From an uncultured Collinsella sp. (GTDB taxonomy: Bacteria; Actinomycetota; Coriobacteriia; Coriobacteriales; Coriobacteriaceae), in NCBI GenBank assembly GCA_900555515.1, contig USLO01000120.1:1-5500 (forward strand): a stretch of 5,500 bases of DNA, read 5' to 3'. This document shows, in pieces, positions 1 through 5,500 of this stretch. The notes beneath the pieces were generated by a model, which worked only from the letters and a program-made list of their open reading frames with translations, was not told where the DNA came from and did no database searches. Numbering within the stretch: the stretch's first letter is position 1; the number at the start of each line of letters is the position of its first letter. A program made the position numbers and the translations under genes.

Positions 1-53
1 ATTGCAAAGGCCGATGGCTTGGCGGAGTAACGGGGTGTTTGGAAACGGCGGGC

Positions 54-863
54 CTATTGTGCCTGCGCGTTCATGAAAACCAGGGTGTTTTTGTCTGAAA
101 GCTCGGGGATGTGACGATAGCCGATGTTGAATGCGGTAAGTTCGCTTGCATCCTCGAGCTTGTTTTCTGCCATCCACCGCACCATGGAGCCGCGCGCCTT
201 TTTGCTGGCGGTCGACCGTTGGATGGGCTTCCCGTTGCGGATACCCTCGCCAAAGAGGCATGTGACGGCCGTGGCGTCGCCCGCGAGGTGGGGCAGAACG
301 GCTTTGGCATACTCTACGCTGGCGAGGTTGACGATCGTAGCGTTGGAGCCCGCCGGAGCGATGGCCCGTGCGAGCTTGTCGCTCCAAAACGCGTAGAGGT
401 CTCGGGCATCGTCAACGGCGAGCTTCGCGCCCATCTCCAGCCGATACGGTTCGACGGCATGAAAGGGACGAACACACCCGTAGAGGCCGGAGAGGATCCA
501 TAGATGGTCTTGCAGCCATGCGAGCTGCGCGGAATCCATCACCTCGGGTGCCATGCTCTGGTACTGAATGCCGTGATAGGACATGATGGCAGGGGAGAGG
601 TGACGGGCGATGACGGAGTCGGCGAGGTCGGCTTCGCGCAAGACGGGTGCAAATTCGTGGAGTGTGTCCATGCACGATGCGAGCAACTTGTCGCTCACGT
701 TCCAAAGAGCCTGCAGACCGCCCGCGCCATCTATGCTCTCGATACTCAGGAGCGCCTGATGGAGTCGGGCCGTTTGATGCGCAAAAGGCGGTATGCCTTG
801 AACGCTAAAGGCGTCTTGGGTGACCCGCATCTGCTTGGCGGCCGAAATGATGACCTGCAGCAT
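54..863 (-). CDS. yaaA: Peroxide stress protein YaaA (DUF328/UPF0246 family)
   Basis: A complete 269-residue protein, close to the ~258 residues of E. coli YaaA. Family landmarks are visible in order: an N-terminal strand with the ISAAK variant of the usual ISPAK (residues 6-10), SDKL (57-60), LSGLYG (124-129), PYRLEMG (139-145), DLYAFW (155-160), NLASVEY (179-185), the basic block KKARGSMVRW (221-230) and a C-terminal LVF (261-263). No signal peptide or membrane segment is visible, so it should be cytoplasmic. In E. coli the family limits damage during hydrogen peroxide stress by keeping free iron low, and it can bind DNA; that role is inferred here by homology. The ATG start is supported by a strong Shine-Dalgarno GGGAGGA (877-871) 7 nt upstream. 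It lies 101 bp downstream of the co-directional aminopeptidase gene, with a terminator-like palindrome between them, so its own promoter is not obvious. Family identity is near certain; the physiological role in this organism is not shown. Confidence 0.95.
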   Translation of the reverse strand: MLQVIISAAKQMRVTQDAFSVQGIPPFAHQTARLHQALLSIESIDGAGGLQALWNVSDKLLASCMDTLHEFAPVLREADLADSVIARHLSPAIMSYHGIQYQSMAPEVMDSAQLAWLQDHLWILSGLYGCVRPFHAVEPYRLEMGAKLAVDDARDLYAFWSDKLARAIAPAGSNATIVNLASVEYAKAVLPHLAGDATAVTCLFGEGIRNGKPIQRSTASKKARGSMVRWMAENKLEDASELTAFNIGYRHIPELSDKNTLVFMNAQAQ

Positions 864-870
864 GGAATCT

Positions 871-877
871 TCCTCCC
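871..877 (-). promoter_or_regulatory. Ribosome binding site of yaaA
   Basis: On the minus strand GGGAGGA lies 7 nt before the ATG at 863-861. This is a near-ideal Shine-Dalgarno and fixes the yaaA start. It begins only 8 nt after the base of the upstream hairpin (886-950), so folding of that hairpin and ribosome loading could interfere with each other. Confidence 0.8.
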
Positions 878-880
878 GCT

Positions 881-950
881 AAAAAGTTGCGGTGGAATAC
901 GGTCTGTTTTGGCCGTTTATGGGCCAGTTTAGTCCGTATTTCACCGCAAC
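881..950 (-). terminator. Long palindromic hairpin with T5 run: likely intrinsic terminator of the aminopeptidase gene
   Basis: Outer arms 886-902 and 934-950 pair over 17 positions with a single G/T mismatch (895 with 941). An inner stem pairs 910-914 (tggcc) with 922-926 (ggcca) around a 7-nt loop. The segments between the two stems are equal in length, so the whole 65-nt element folds without bulges, with a few internal mismatches. Read on the minus strand it starts 14 nt after the aminopeptidase stop codon and is followed directly by TTTTT (885-881), the form of a Rho-independent terminator. The plus strand has no T run after it. The unusual length and near symmetry also fit a dispersed palindromic repeat recruited as a terminator. 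The yaaA start lies only 17 nt beyond the T run, so it could instead act as an attenuator for yaaA. Confidence 0.65.
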
Positions 951-964
951 TGATGAAAGGTTGG

Positions 965-2362
965 TTAGGCTCGCTCGATGAAGGCCTTGTAGCCGCGATA
1001 GGCCTCGTAGATATCGGCCTTGTTGGCGACCTCCCACAGGGCGTGCATGGACAGGACGGCAACGCCGGAGTCGATGACGTTCATACCGTACTTGGCCATG
1101 ATGTAGGCGATGGTGCCGCCGCCGCCTGCGTTGACGCGACCGAGCTCGCAGGTCTGGAAGTCCACGCCCGCCTCGTCCATGATGTCGCGGACGAGGGCCA
1201 CATACTCGGCGTCGGCGTCGTTGGAGCCGCCCTTGCCGCGGCTGCCCGTGTACTTGTTAAAGCACAGGCCGCGACCCATAAAGGCGGCGTTCTTGGTCTC
1301 GAACTTGGCGGCATAGCCCGGGTCGAAGCCGGCGGACACGTCAGAGGAGAGCATGCGGCTGCGGGCGAGCGCGCGGCGCAGGGCCAGCGGGCTATCCTCG
1401 CCGGCGAGCGTCATGATCTCGGCGACGGTGTTCTCGAAGAAGCGACTCGTCATGCCGGTGGCACCCACGGAACCGATCTCCTCCTTGTCGACGATGAGCG
1501 TGATGCTCGTGCGCTCGACATTGGCCACATTGATCTGGGCGAGCATGGAGGGGTAAGCGCAGACGCGGTCGTCGTGGCCATAGCCCAAAATCATGGAGCG
1601 GTCGAGGCCCATGTCGCGGGCGGGACCGGCGGGCACGACCTCGATCTCGGCGGAGAGGAAGTCCTCCTCCTCGACGTCATACTGCTCCTTAAGGATGTTC
1701 AGGAACATCTGCTTGACGGGCTCCTTGGGGGCGTCCTTGTCGTTCTCGTCAAACTTGACGGGACGGCCGCCCACGATCACGTCGAGGATCTCGGCGTCGA
1801 CGGCGTCCTTGGCGGGCTTGGCCATCTGCTCGCTCGAGAGGTGGATCAGCAGGTCGGAGATGGTGAAGACTGGGTCATCTGCCTTGTCGCCGATGTTGAT
1901 GTCGACGGTGGTGCCGTCCTTTTTGCAGATGACGCCTACGAGTGCGAGCGGGGAAGCGACCCAGTGGTAGCTCTTGACGCCGCCATAGTAGTGCGTGTCG
2001 AGGTAGGCCATGTCGCCGGCCTCGAAGGCGGGGTTCTGCTTAAGGTCTAGGCGCGGCGAGTCCACGTGGGCGCCCAGGATGTTAAAGCCCTGCTCGAGCG
2101 GGGCGGTGCCCAGGTTGACGAGCATGAGGTCCTTGCCGTGATTGGCGGCGTACACCTTGTCGCCTGCCTTGAGCTCGCGGCCTTCGGCGATCACGGTCTC
2201 CAGGTCGACGTATCCCGCCTCCTCGGCCATCTTGATGCCGGTCTTGACGCACAGGCGCTCGGTCTTGTTCTCGCTCAAAAACTGCTTATAGCCGCGGCAA
2301 AGCTCCTCGAGCTCCTCGACTTGCTGTGGCGTGTACTTTTTCCATGCGCAGGGACGCTCCAT
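965..2362 (-). CDS. M18 family metallo-aminopeptidase (aspartyl aminopeptidase-like, apeA type)
   Basis: A 465-residue cytoplasmic peptidase that removes N-terminal residues from peptides, using two divalent metal ions. All M18 landmarks are present: GAHVDSPRLDLK (97-108) with ligand His99 and Asp101, GHDDR (262-266) with bridging Asp264, DKEEIGS (292-298) with catalytic Glu294 and ligand Glu295, SSDVSAGFDP (339-348) with ligand Asp341, and SMHALWEVANKAD (438-450) with ligand His440. Length and N-terminus (AWKKY, then a Glu-rich helix and GYKQFLSENKTER) resemble the clostridial and Thermotoga apeA-type enzymes, which form large dodecamers; substrate preference cannot be read from the sequence. 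The frame stays open upstream to 2578, but I chose the ATG at 2362-2360: it has a Shine-Dalgarno GAAAGGAG (2378-2371) 8 nt upstream, and the family similarity begins just after it, whereas the 72 residues further upstream look like non-coding translation. It is transcribed divergently from polA; a terminator-like hairpin follows it. Confidence 0.95.
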   Translation of the reverse strand: MERPCAWKKYTPQQVEELEELCRGYKQFLSENKTERLCVKTGIKMAEEAGYVDLETVIAEGRELKAGDKVYAANHGKDLMLVNLGTAPLEQGFNILGAHVDSPRLDLKQNPAFEAGDMAYLDTHYYGGVKSYHWVASPLALVGVICKKDGTTVDINIGDKADDPVFTISDLLIHLSSEQMAKPAKDAVDAEILDVIVGGRPVKFDENDKDAPKEPVKQMFLNILKEQYDVEEEDFLSAEIEVVPAGPARDMGLDRSMILGYGHDDRVCAYPSMLAQINVANVERTSITLIVDKEEIGSVGATGMTSRFFENTVAEIMTLAGEDSPLALRRALARSRMLSSDVSAGFDPGYAAKFETKNAAFMGRGLCFNKYTGSRGKGGSNDADAEYVALVRDIMDEAGVDFQTCELGRVNAGGGGTIAYIMAKYGMNVIDSGVAVLSMHALWEVANKADIYEAYRGYKAFIERA

Positions 2363-2370
2363 GACGCAGG

Positions 2371-2378
2371 CTCCTTTC
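2371..2378 (-). promoter_or_regulatory. Ribosome binding site deciding the aminopeptidase start
   Basis: On the minus strand GAAAGGAG lies 8 nt before the ATG at 2362-2360. The longer in-frame starts, including an ATG at 2413-2411, have no such motif, which settles the 465-residue form. Confidence 0.75.
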
Positions 2379-2401
2379 GGATCGATCGTGCTGGTTGATG
2401 T

Positions 2402-2436
2402 ACCGTGAGCCATCGTATCACGCGCGGGCTCACGGT
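2402..2436. promoter_or_regulatory. Perfect 10-bp inverted repeat in the divergent promoter region (possible operator)
   Basis: The arms accgtgagcc (2402-2411) and ggctcacggt (2427-2436) are exact reverse complements separated by 15 bp. The spaced palindrome lies between two divergent genes and encloses the best -10 candidate of the aminopeptidase gene. It could bind a dimeric regulator or form a leader hairpin. Which of these applies, and for which gene, is not shown by the sequence; there is no T run beside it to suggest a terminator. Confidence 0.4.
2412..2420 (-). promoter_or_regulatory. Possible extended -10 promoter of the aminopeptidase gene
   Basis: Reading the minus strand, TGATACGAT (2420-2412) has the TGn extension followed by TACGAT, a 4/6 match to TATAAT. 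The sequence at the expected -35 position is GC-rich and does not resemble TTGACA, so the call rests on the extended -10. Transcription would begin near 2405, giving a leader of about 40 nt that contains the Shine-Dalgarno. Weak evidence only. Confidence 0.3.
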
Positions 2437-2480
2437 GGCGGGGGAGCTTGATGTGAGGTGGCCGCGGGGCGGGGAGCGTG

Positions 2481-2486
2481 TAAACT
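2481..2486 (+). promoter_or_regulatory. Possible -10 element of polA
   Basis: TAAACT matches TATAAT at 4/6 positions and stands out in a very GC-rich stretch. No convincing -35 lies 16-18 bp upstream. If used, transcription starts near 2493 and leaves a ~36-nt leader to the ATG at 2529, which would exclude the in-frame GTG at 2490 as a start. Confidence 0.25.
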
Positions 2487-2528
2487 GGAGTGAGCAAACC
2501 GTGCCCAGCCCAAAGCGAGGTATTTAAT

Positions 2529-5276
2529 ATGTCTGACAAGCGCCGCACTTTTGCCGTTATCGACGGCAACTCGCTCATGCACCGCGCCTTTCACGCCGTG
2601 CCGCCGACCATGAACGCGCCGGACGGTCGCCCCACCAACGCGATCTTTGGCTTTCTGAACATGTTTCTTAAGATGATTGATGCCTTTAACCCCGACGGTG
2701 TGGTCGTGGCGTTTGACAAGGGTAAGCCGCGCGTGCGCATGGAGATGCTGCCACAGTATAAGGCGCAACGCCCGCCCATGGACCCCGATCTGCATGCGCA
2801 GTTCCCTATGATTAAGGAGCTGCTCACCGCGCTCAACGTGCCGATTCTGCAGTCCGAGGGCTGGGAAGGCGACGATATCCTGGGAACCATGGCGCGCCTG
2901 GGCGAGCAGGCCGGCTGCGACATGCTACTGGTGACCGGCGACCGCGACATGTATCAACTCGTGACCGAGCACGTCAACGTGGTCTCGACCCGCAAGGGCC
3001 TGTCTGACGTGGCGATCATGACGCCCGAGAGCGTGGACGACCTGTATCACGGCATTACGCCGGCGCTCGTGCCCGATTTTTACGGTCTAAAGGGCGATAC
3101 GTCCGACAACATCCCCGGTGTACCGGGCATCGGTCCCAAAAAGGCGAGTGCGCTCATTGCGAAGTACGGTAGCCTGGACGAAGTCATCGCGCATGCCGAC
3201 GAGGTCAAGGGCAAGATGGGCGAGAACCTGCGTGCACACATCGATGACGCACTACTGAGCCGCAAGGTTGCGACAATTCGCACCGATGCGCCCGTCGAGC
3301 TCGACTTTGAGGCGACGTCCTTCCCGGCGTTTTCTGCCGATGAGGTTTCCGCGGCGCTGGGTACGCTTGGTATCACCGCCATGCAGAACCGTTTCTTGGC
3401 GCTGATCGGCGGCGAGGGCGGGGCTGCTGCCTCCAGTGTGTTTGAGATACCTGCTATGGTTCGCTCAGCCGCCGGCGATGCTGACGCGCTTGGTGCCGTT
3501 GCGGCTGAGGTCTCCCGCGCGATTGATGCCGGCGAGTGGGTCGCCGCCGTGGTGGACGACGACAAGGAAGAGGGCGCGCTCTTTGGACTGACGCGCACGC
3601 TGTGGCTGGCGACGTCCAAGGGCCTGTTCGCGCTCGAGGAGGGCGACAGCTGTGCGGCGGCTGAGGTTGAGGGCTTCAACTTCGTCCACGGCGTGATTGC
3701 CGGCGTGCTCGCGCGTCTGTTTATGGAGGGCCGCGTGGCGAGCCCGGATACGAAGGCGCTGCTGCACGAGCTTTCGCCCATCGATTCTTCTGAGCCCGAG
3801 CTCATGGATCCGCTCGCTGCCGATTCCACGCGTATCTTCGATACCGTTGTCGCTGCCTATCTGCTGGATTCCGATCGCTCCGAGTTCGATGAGGCATATC
3901 TGGCCGATACGTATCTGCAGATGGCGCTGCCTGCGGCGCGCGGTGCAGGGGGTGCCGGTGAGGACGCTCCGGCGCCCGCCGCTCGCACGGCGGCCTTGAC
4001 GCTGGCGCTGGTCGCACCGCTGCGCGACCGCATGGCCCGCGAGAACGCCGCCAACGTGTTCGATGGCATCGAGATGCCGCTCGTGCCGGTGCTTGCCAAG
4101 ATGGAGCGCGCGGGCATGCTCGTGGACCCCGATCGCCTGCGCAGTCTGTCCGAGGGCCTGGCGACCCAGATTACCGAGGTTGAGCGCAGTATTCGCGACC
4201 TGGCGGGTGACGAGACCTTTAATATTGGCAGTCCCATGCAGCTGTCGCACGTGCTCTTTGATGTGATGGGGCTTCCGACCAAGGGCCTCAAGAAGACTAA
4301 GCGCGGCTATTATTCGACCAACGCCAAGGTGCTGAGCGACCTTGCGCGTGACCACGAAATCGTGCGTCTGATCTTGGACTGGCGTGAGAAGTCTAAGATC
4401 AAGTCCACCTATCTGGACACGCTGGGCCCGCTACGCCGTGGTGACGGTCGCGTACACACTACGTACAACCAGACCATCACGGCAACGGGGCGTCTGTCCT
4501 CGAGCGACCCGAACCTGCAGAACATCCCGACGCGCTCGGAGCTGGGTCGTACCGTCAAGACGGCGTTTTCGGCAGGCGAGGGAAGCGTCTTTTTGGCGGT
4601 GGACTACTCGCAGATCGAGCTGCGTCTGCTGGCACATCTCTCGGGTGACGAGCACCTGGTGCGCGCCTTTAACGAGGGCGAGGACTTCCATGCCGAGACG
4701 GCGGCGCGCGTGTTTGGTGTGCCGGTGTCCGAGGTAACGCCCGACTTGCGCAGTCGCGCCAAGGCCGTGAACTTTGGCATCGTGTATGGCCAGCAGGCCT
4801 ACGGCCTGTCGCAGTCGCTGCATATCTCGATGGCCGAGGCACGCGACATGATCGACCGCTACTACGAGGCCTACCCGGGCGTGCGCACGTTCCTCGACAA
4901 CGTGGTGGCACGCGCCAAGCAGACGGGCTACGCCGAGACCATGTACGGCCGCCGTCGTCATATTCCGGAGCTCAAGGCCAAAAACCCGCAACTCCGCGGC
5001 TTTGGCGAACGCACAGCCATGAACCACCCCATGCAGGGCACCGCGGCCGACATCATCAAGATCGCCATGGCCCGCGTAAGCCGCCGCCTGGAAGAAGAGG
5101 GCTTTGTCGCCCACATGATTCTGCAGGTACACGACGAACTGGACTTTGAGTGCCCCGTCGACGAAGTCGAGCGCCTAACCACCATGGTCCGCGACGTCAT
5201 GGAACACGTAGTAGACCTCCGCGTCCCCCTAATCGCCGAAGCCAGCACCGGCATAACCTGGGCCGACGCCAAATAG
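2529..5276 (+). CDS. polA: DNA polymerase I (5' nuclease + inactive 3'-5' exonuclease-like domain + family A polymerase)
   Basis: A complete 915-residue enzyme (E. coli Pol I has 928) for Okazaki-primer removal, gap filling and excision repair. Residues 1-~290 form the 5' nuclease, with acidic metal ligands Asp12, Asp63, Glu113/Asp115/Asp116 (EGDD), Asp138/Asp140 (GDRD) and Asp190/Asp193, then the helix-hairpin-helix IPGVPGIGPKKA (195-206). Residues ~300-505 occupy the proofreading domain but lack most catalytic residues. The polymerase domain (~510-915) is intact: TATGRLSSSDPNLQNIP (651-667), motif A DYSQIELR (692-699; Asp692, Glu697), motif B RSRAKAVNFGIVYG (741-754; Arg741, Lys745, Phe749, Tyr753) and motif C VHDE (867-870; Asp869). 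Phe749 occupies the position of E. coli Phe762, which discriminates against dideoxynucleotides. The ATG at 2529 is preferred over an in-frame GTG at 2490 because GAGG (2517-2520) sits 8 nt before it and similarity begins at FAVIDGN. It is divergent from the aminopeptidase gene and appears monocistronic, ending before a strong hairpin. Confidence 0.98.
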   Translation: MSDKRRTFAVIDGNSLMHRAFHAVPPTMNAPDGRPTNAIFGFLNMFLKMIDAFNPDGVVVAFDKGKPRVRMEMLPQYKAQRPPMDPDLHAQFPMIKELLTALNVPILQSEGWEGDDILGTMARLGEQAGCDMLLVTGDRDMYQLVTEHVNVVSTRKGLSDVAIMTPESVDDLYHGITPALVPDFYGLKGDTSDNIPGVPGIGPKKASALIAKYGSLDEVIAHADEVKGKMGENLRAHIDDALLSRKVATIRTDAPVELDFEATSFPAFSADEVSAALGTLGITAMQNRFLALIGGEGGAAASSVFEIPAMVRSAAGDADALGAVAAEVSRAIDAGEWVAAVVDDDKEEGALFGLTRTLWLATSKGLFALEEGDSCAAAEVEGFNFVHGVIAGVLARLFMEGRVASPDTKALLHELSPIDSSEPELMDPLAADSTRIFDTVVAAYLLDSDRSEFDEAYLADTYLQMALPAARGAGGAGEDAPAPAARTAALTLALVAPLRDRMARENAANVFDGIEMPLVPVLAKMERAGMLVDPDRLRSLSEGLATQITEVERSIRDLAGDETFNIGSPMQLSHVLFDVMGLPTKGLKKTKRGYYSTNAKVLSDLARDHEIVRLILDWREKSKIKSTYLDTLGPLRRGDGRVHTTYNQTITATGRLSSSDPNLQNIPTRSELGRTVKTAFSAGEGSVFLAVDYSQIELRLLAHLSGDEHLVRAFNEGEDFHAETAARVFGVPVSEVTPDLRSRAKAVNFGIVYGQQAYGLSQSLHISMAEARDMIDRYYEAYPGVRTFLDNVVARAKQTGYAETMYGRRRHIPELKAKNPQLRGFGERTAMNHPMQGTAADIIKIAMARVSRRLEEEGFVAHMILQVHDELDFECPVDEVERLTTMVRDVMEHVVDLRVPLIAEASTGITWADAK

Positions 5277-5309
5277 GGAAGTGCCCACAACCCTAAAGTA
5301 ACCAAACCA

Positions 5310-5343
5310 GAAGGGGGCTCCTTGCCAACAAGGAGCCCCCTTC
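5310..5343 (+). terminator. GC-rich hairpin, likely polA terminator
   Basis: Arms 5310-5323 and 5330-5343 pair perfectly over 14 bp, including a GGGGGCTCC/GGAGCCCCC core, around a 6-nt loop (gccaac). It starts 33 nt after the polA stop codon. The following T run is short and interrupted (ttcattcc), so it is a weak textbook intrinsic terminator, but stem stability and position make polA termination the best explanation. It could also work on transcripts arriving from the right. Confidence 0.75.
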
Positions 5344-5408
5344 ATTCCAAAAAATCAGCCAAGTATCTAGACGCCAAGACGCCATCTAGGCGGCAAGCAA
5401 GTAAACCT

Positions 5409-5500
5409 AGGACCTGGCCGGGAGAGGCGGGTAAGTTTTTCGTAGATTCCGCACGAGCCGGAAAGCACTTAATGTGCTTTCCGAGCGAGCCCAGGACCTG
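5409..5500. repeat. Possible intergenic repeat element with hairpin, bounded by AGGACCTG direct repeats (runs to window edge)
   Basis: AGGACCTG occurs at 5409-5416 and again at 5493-5500, where the window ends. Between them is a perfect 10-bp hairpin, arms 5459-5468 and 5474-5483 (ggaaagcac core) with a 5-nt loop ttaat. No T run follows on the plus strand, so it is a poor terminator in that direction. The rest of the post-terminator stretch, 5344-5408, holds only small local repeats such as atctag at 5365-5370 and 5384-5389. No gene, tRNA or promoter is convincing in 5344-5500. An interpretation as a dispersed palindromic element is inference. Confidence 0.3.

Noticed and set aside
1..30. Possible C-terminal end of a convergent plus-strand gene (frame reading IAKADGLAE then TAA).
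   Set aside because: Codon use is plausible, but nine residues are too few to identify anything; no terminator hairpin separates it from yaaA. The sequence to the left is needed.
887..2050. A 387-codon open frame on the plus strand, antisense to the aminopeptidase gene.
   Set aside because: It is a shadow produced by strong G/C-ending codon bias on the opposite strand. Its translation is a low-complexity Gly/Val/Asp/His/Leu-rich sequence without recognisable domains, while the minus-strand frame has a complete M18 active site.
2490..2528. polA start at the in-frame GTG at 2490 (13 extra residues).
   Set aside because: The only purine-rich motif (ggag) directly abuts the GTG, too close to act as a Shine-Dalgarno. 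The ATG at 2529 has correct spacing, and similarity to Pol I begins after it.
2363..2578. N-terminal extension of the aminopeptidase by 72 residues, or by 17 residues from an ATG at 2413-2411.
   Set aside because: Neither start has a Shine-Dalgarno, the extension has no family similarity, and it would overlap the start of polA. The ATG at 2413 also coincides with the likely -10. The ATG at 2362 has a strong Shine-Dalgarno.
3465..4355. A 296-codon open frame on the minus strand, antisense to polA (with other shorter frames nearby).
   Set aside because: Its Arg/His/Gln-rich translation resembles no family, and it lies wholly within the intact polA frame, so it is a compositional shadow.
5344..5500. 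tRNA, riboswitch or phage attachment site downstream of polA.
   Set aside because: No cloverleaf arms, TTCGAATCC-like T-loop or recognisable riboswitch core is present; the only clear structures are the polA terminator and one short hairpin.

Overview
The window comes from a GC-rich bacterium whose genes prefer G- or C-ending codons. The proteins and the gene order fit an actinobacterium, and the overall style (codon use, a clostridial-type M18 aminopeptidase, hairpin-rich spacers) suggests a gut Coriobacteriia such as Collinsella. The taxon is an impression from the sequence and was not tested by a search.

Layout, left to right. (1) 54-863, minus strand: a complete yaaA (peroxide-stress/DUF328 family). 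(2) 864-964: a 101-bp spacer almost filled by a 65-nt, bulge-free palindrome with a T5 run on the minus strand. It looks like the intrinsic terminator of the aminopeptidase gene, yet it sits about 8 nt from the yaaA ribosome binding site. (3) 965-2362, minus strand: a complete 465-residue M18 metallo-aminopeptidase with every metal-binding and catalytic residue present. (4) 2363-2528: a 166-bp divergent promoter region with a 35-bp spaced palindrome around a possible extended -10 for the aminopeptidase, and a possible -10 for polA. (5) 2529-5276, plus strand: a complete 915-residue DNA polymerase I with intact 5' nuclease and polymerase domains but a degenerate 3'-5' exonuclease domain. (6) 5310-5343: a strong GC-rich hairpin, the likely polA terminator. 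(7) 5344-5500: no convincing gene, but a second hairpin and short repeats that look like part of an intergenic repeat element running off the window.

The three genes are housekeeping functions: stress-related iron/DNA protection, peptide turnover, and DNA repair/Okazaki-fragment processing. They do not form an evident pathway. yaaA and the aminopeptidase are co-directional and may share some transcription through the hairpin; polA is divergent. I found no mobile element, CRISPR array, RNA gene or novel defence system. The most interesting signals are the terminator-like palindrome in front of yaaA, the promoter palindrome, the loss of proofreading residues in PolA, and an abrupt change of wobble-base use in the last ~100 codons of polA.
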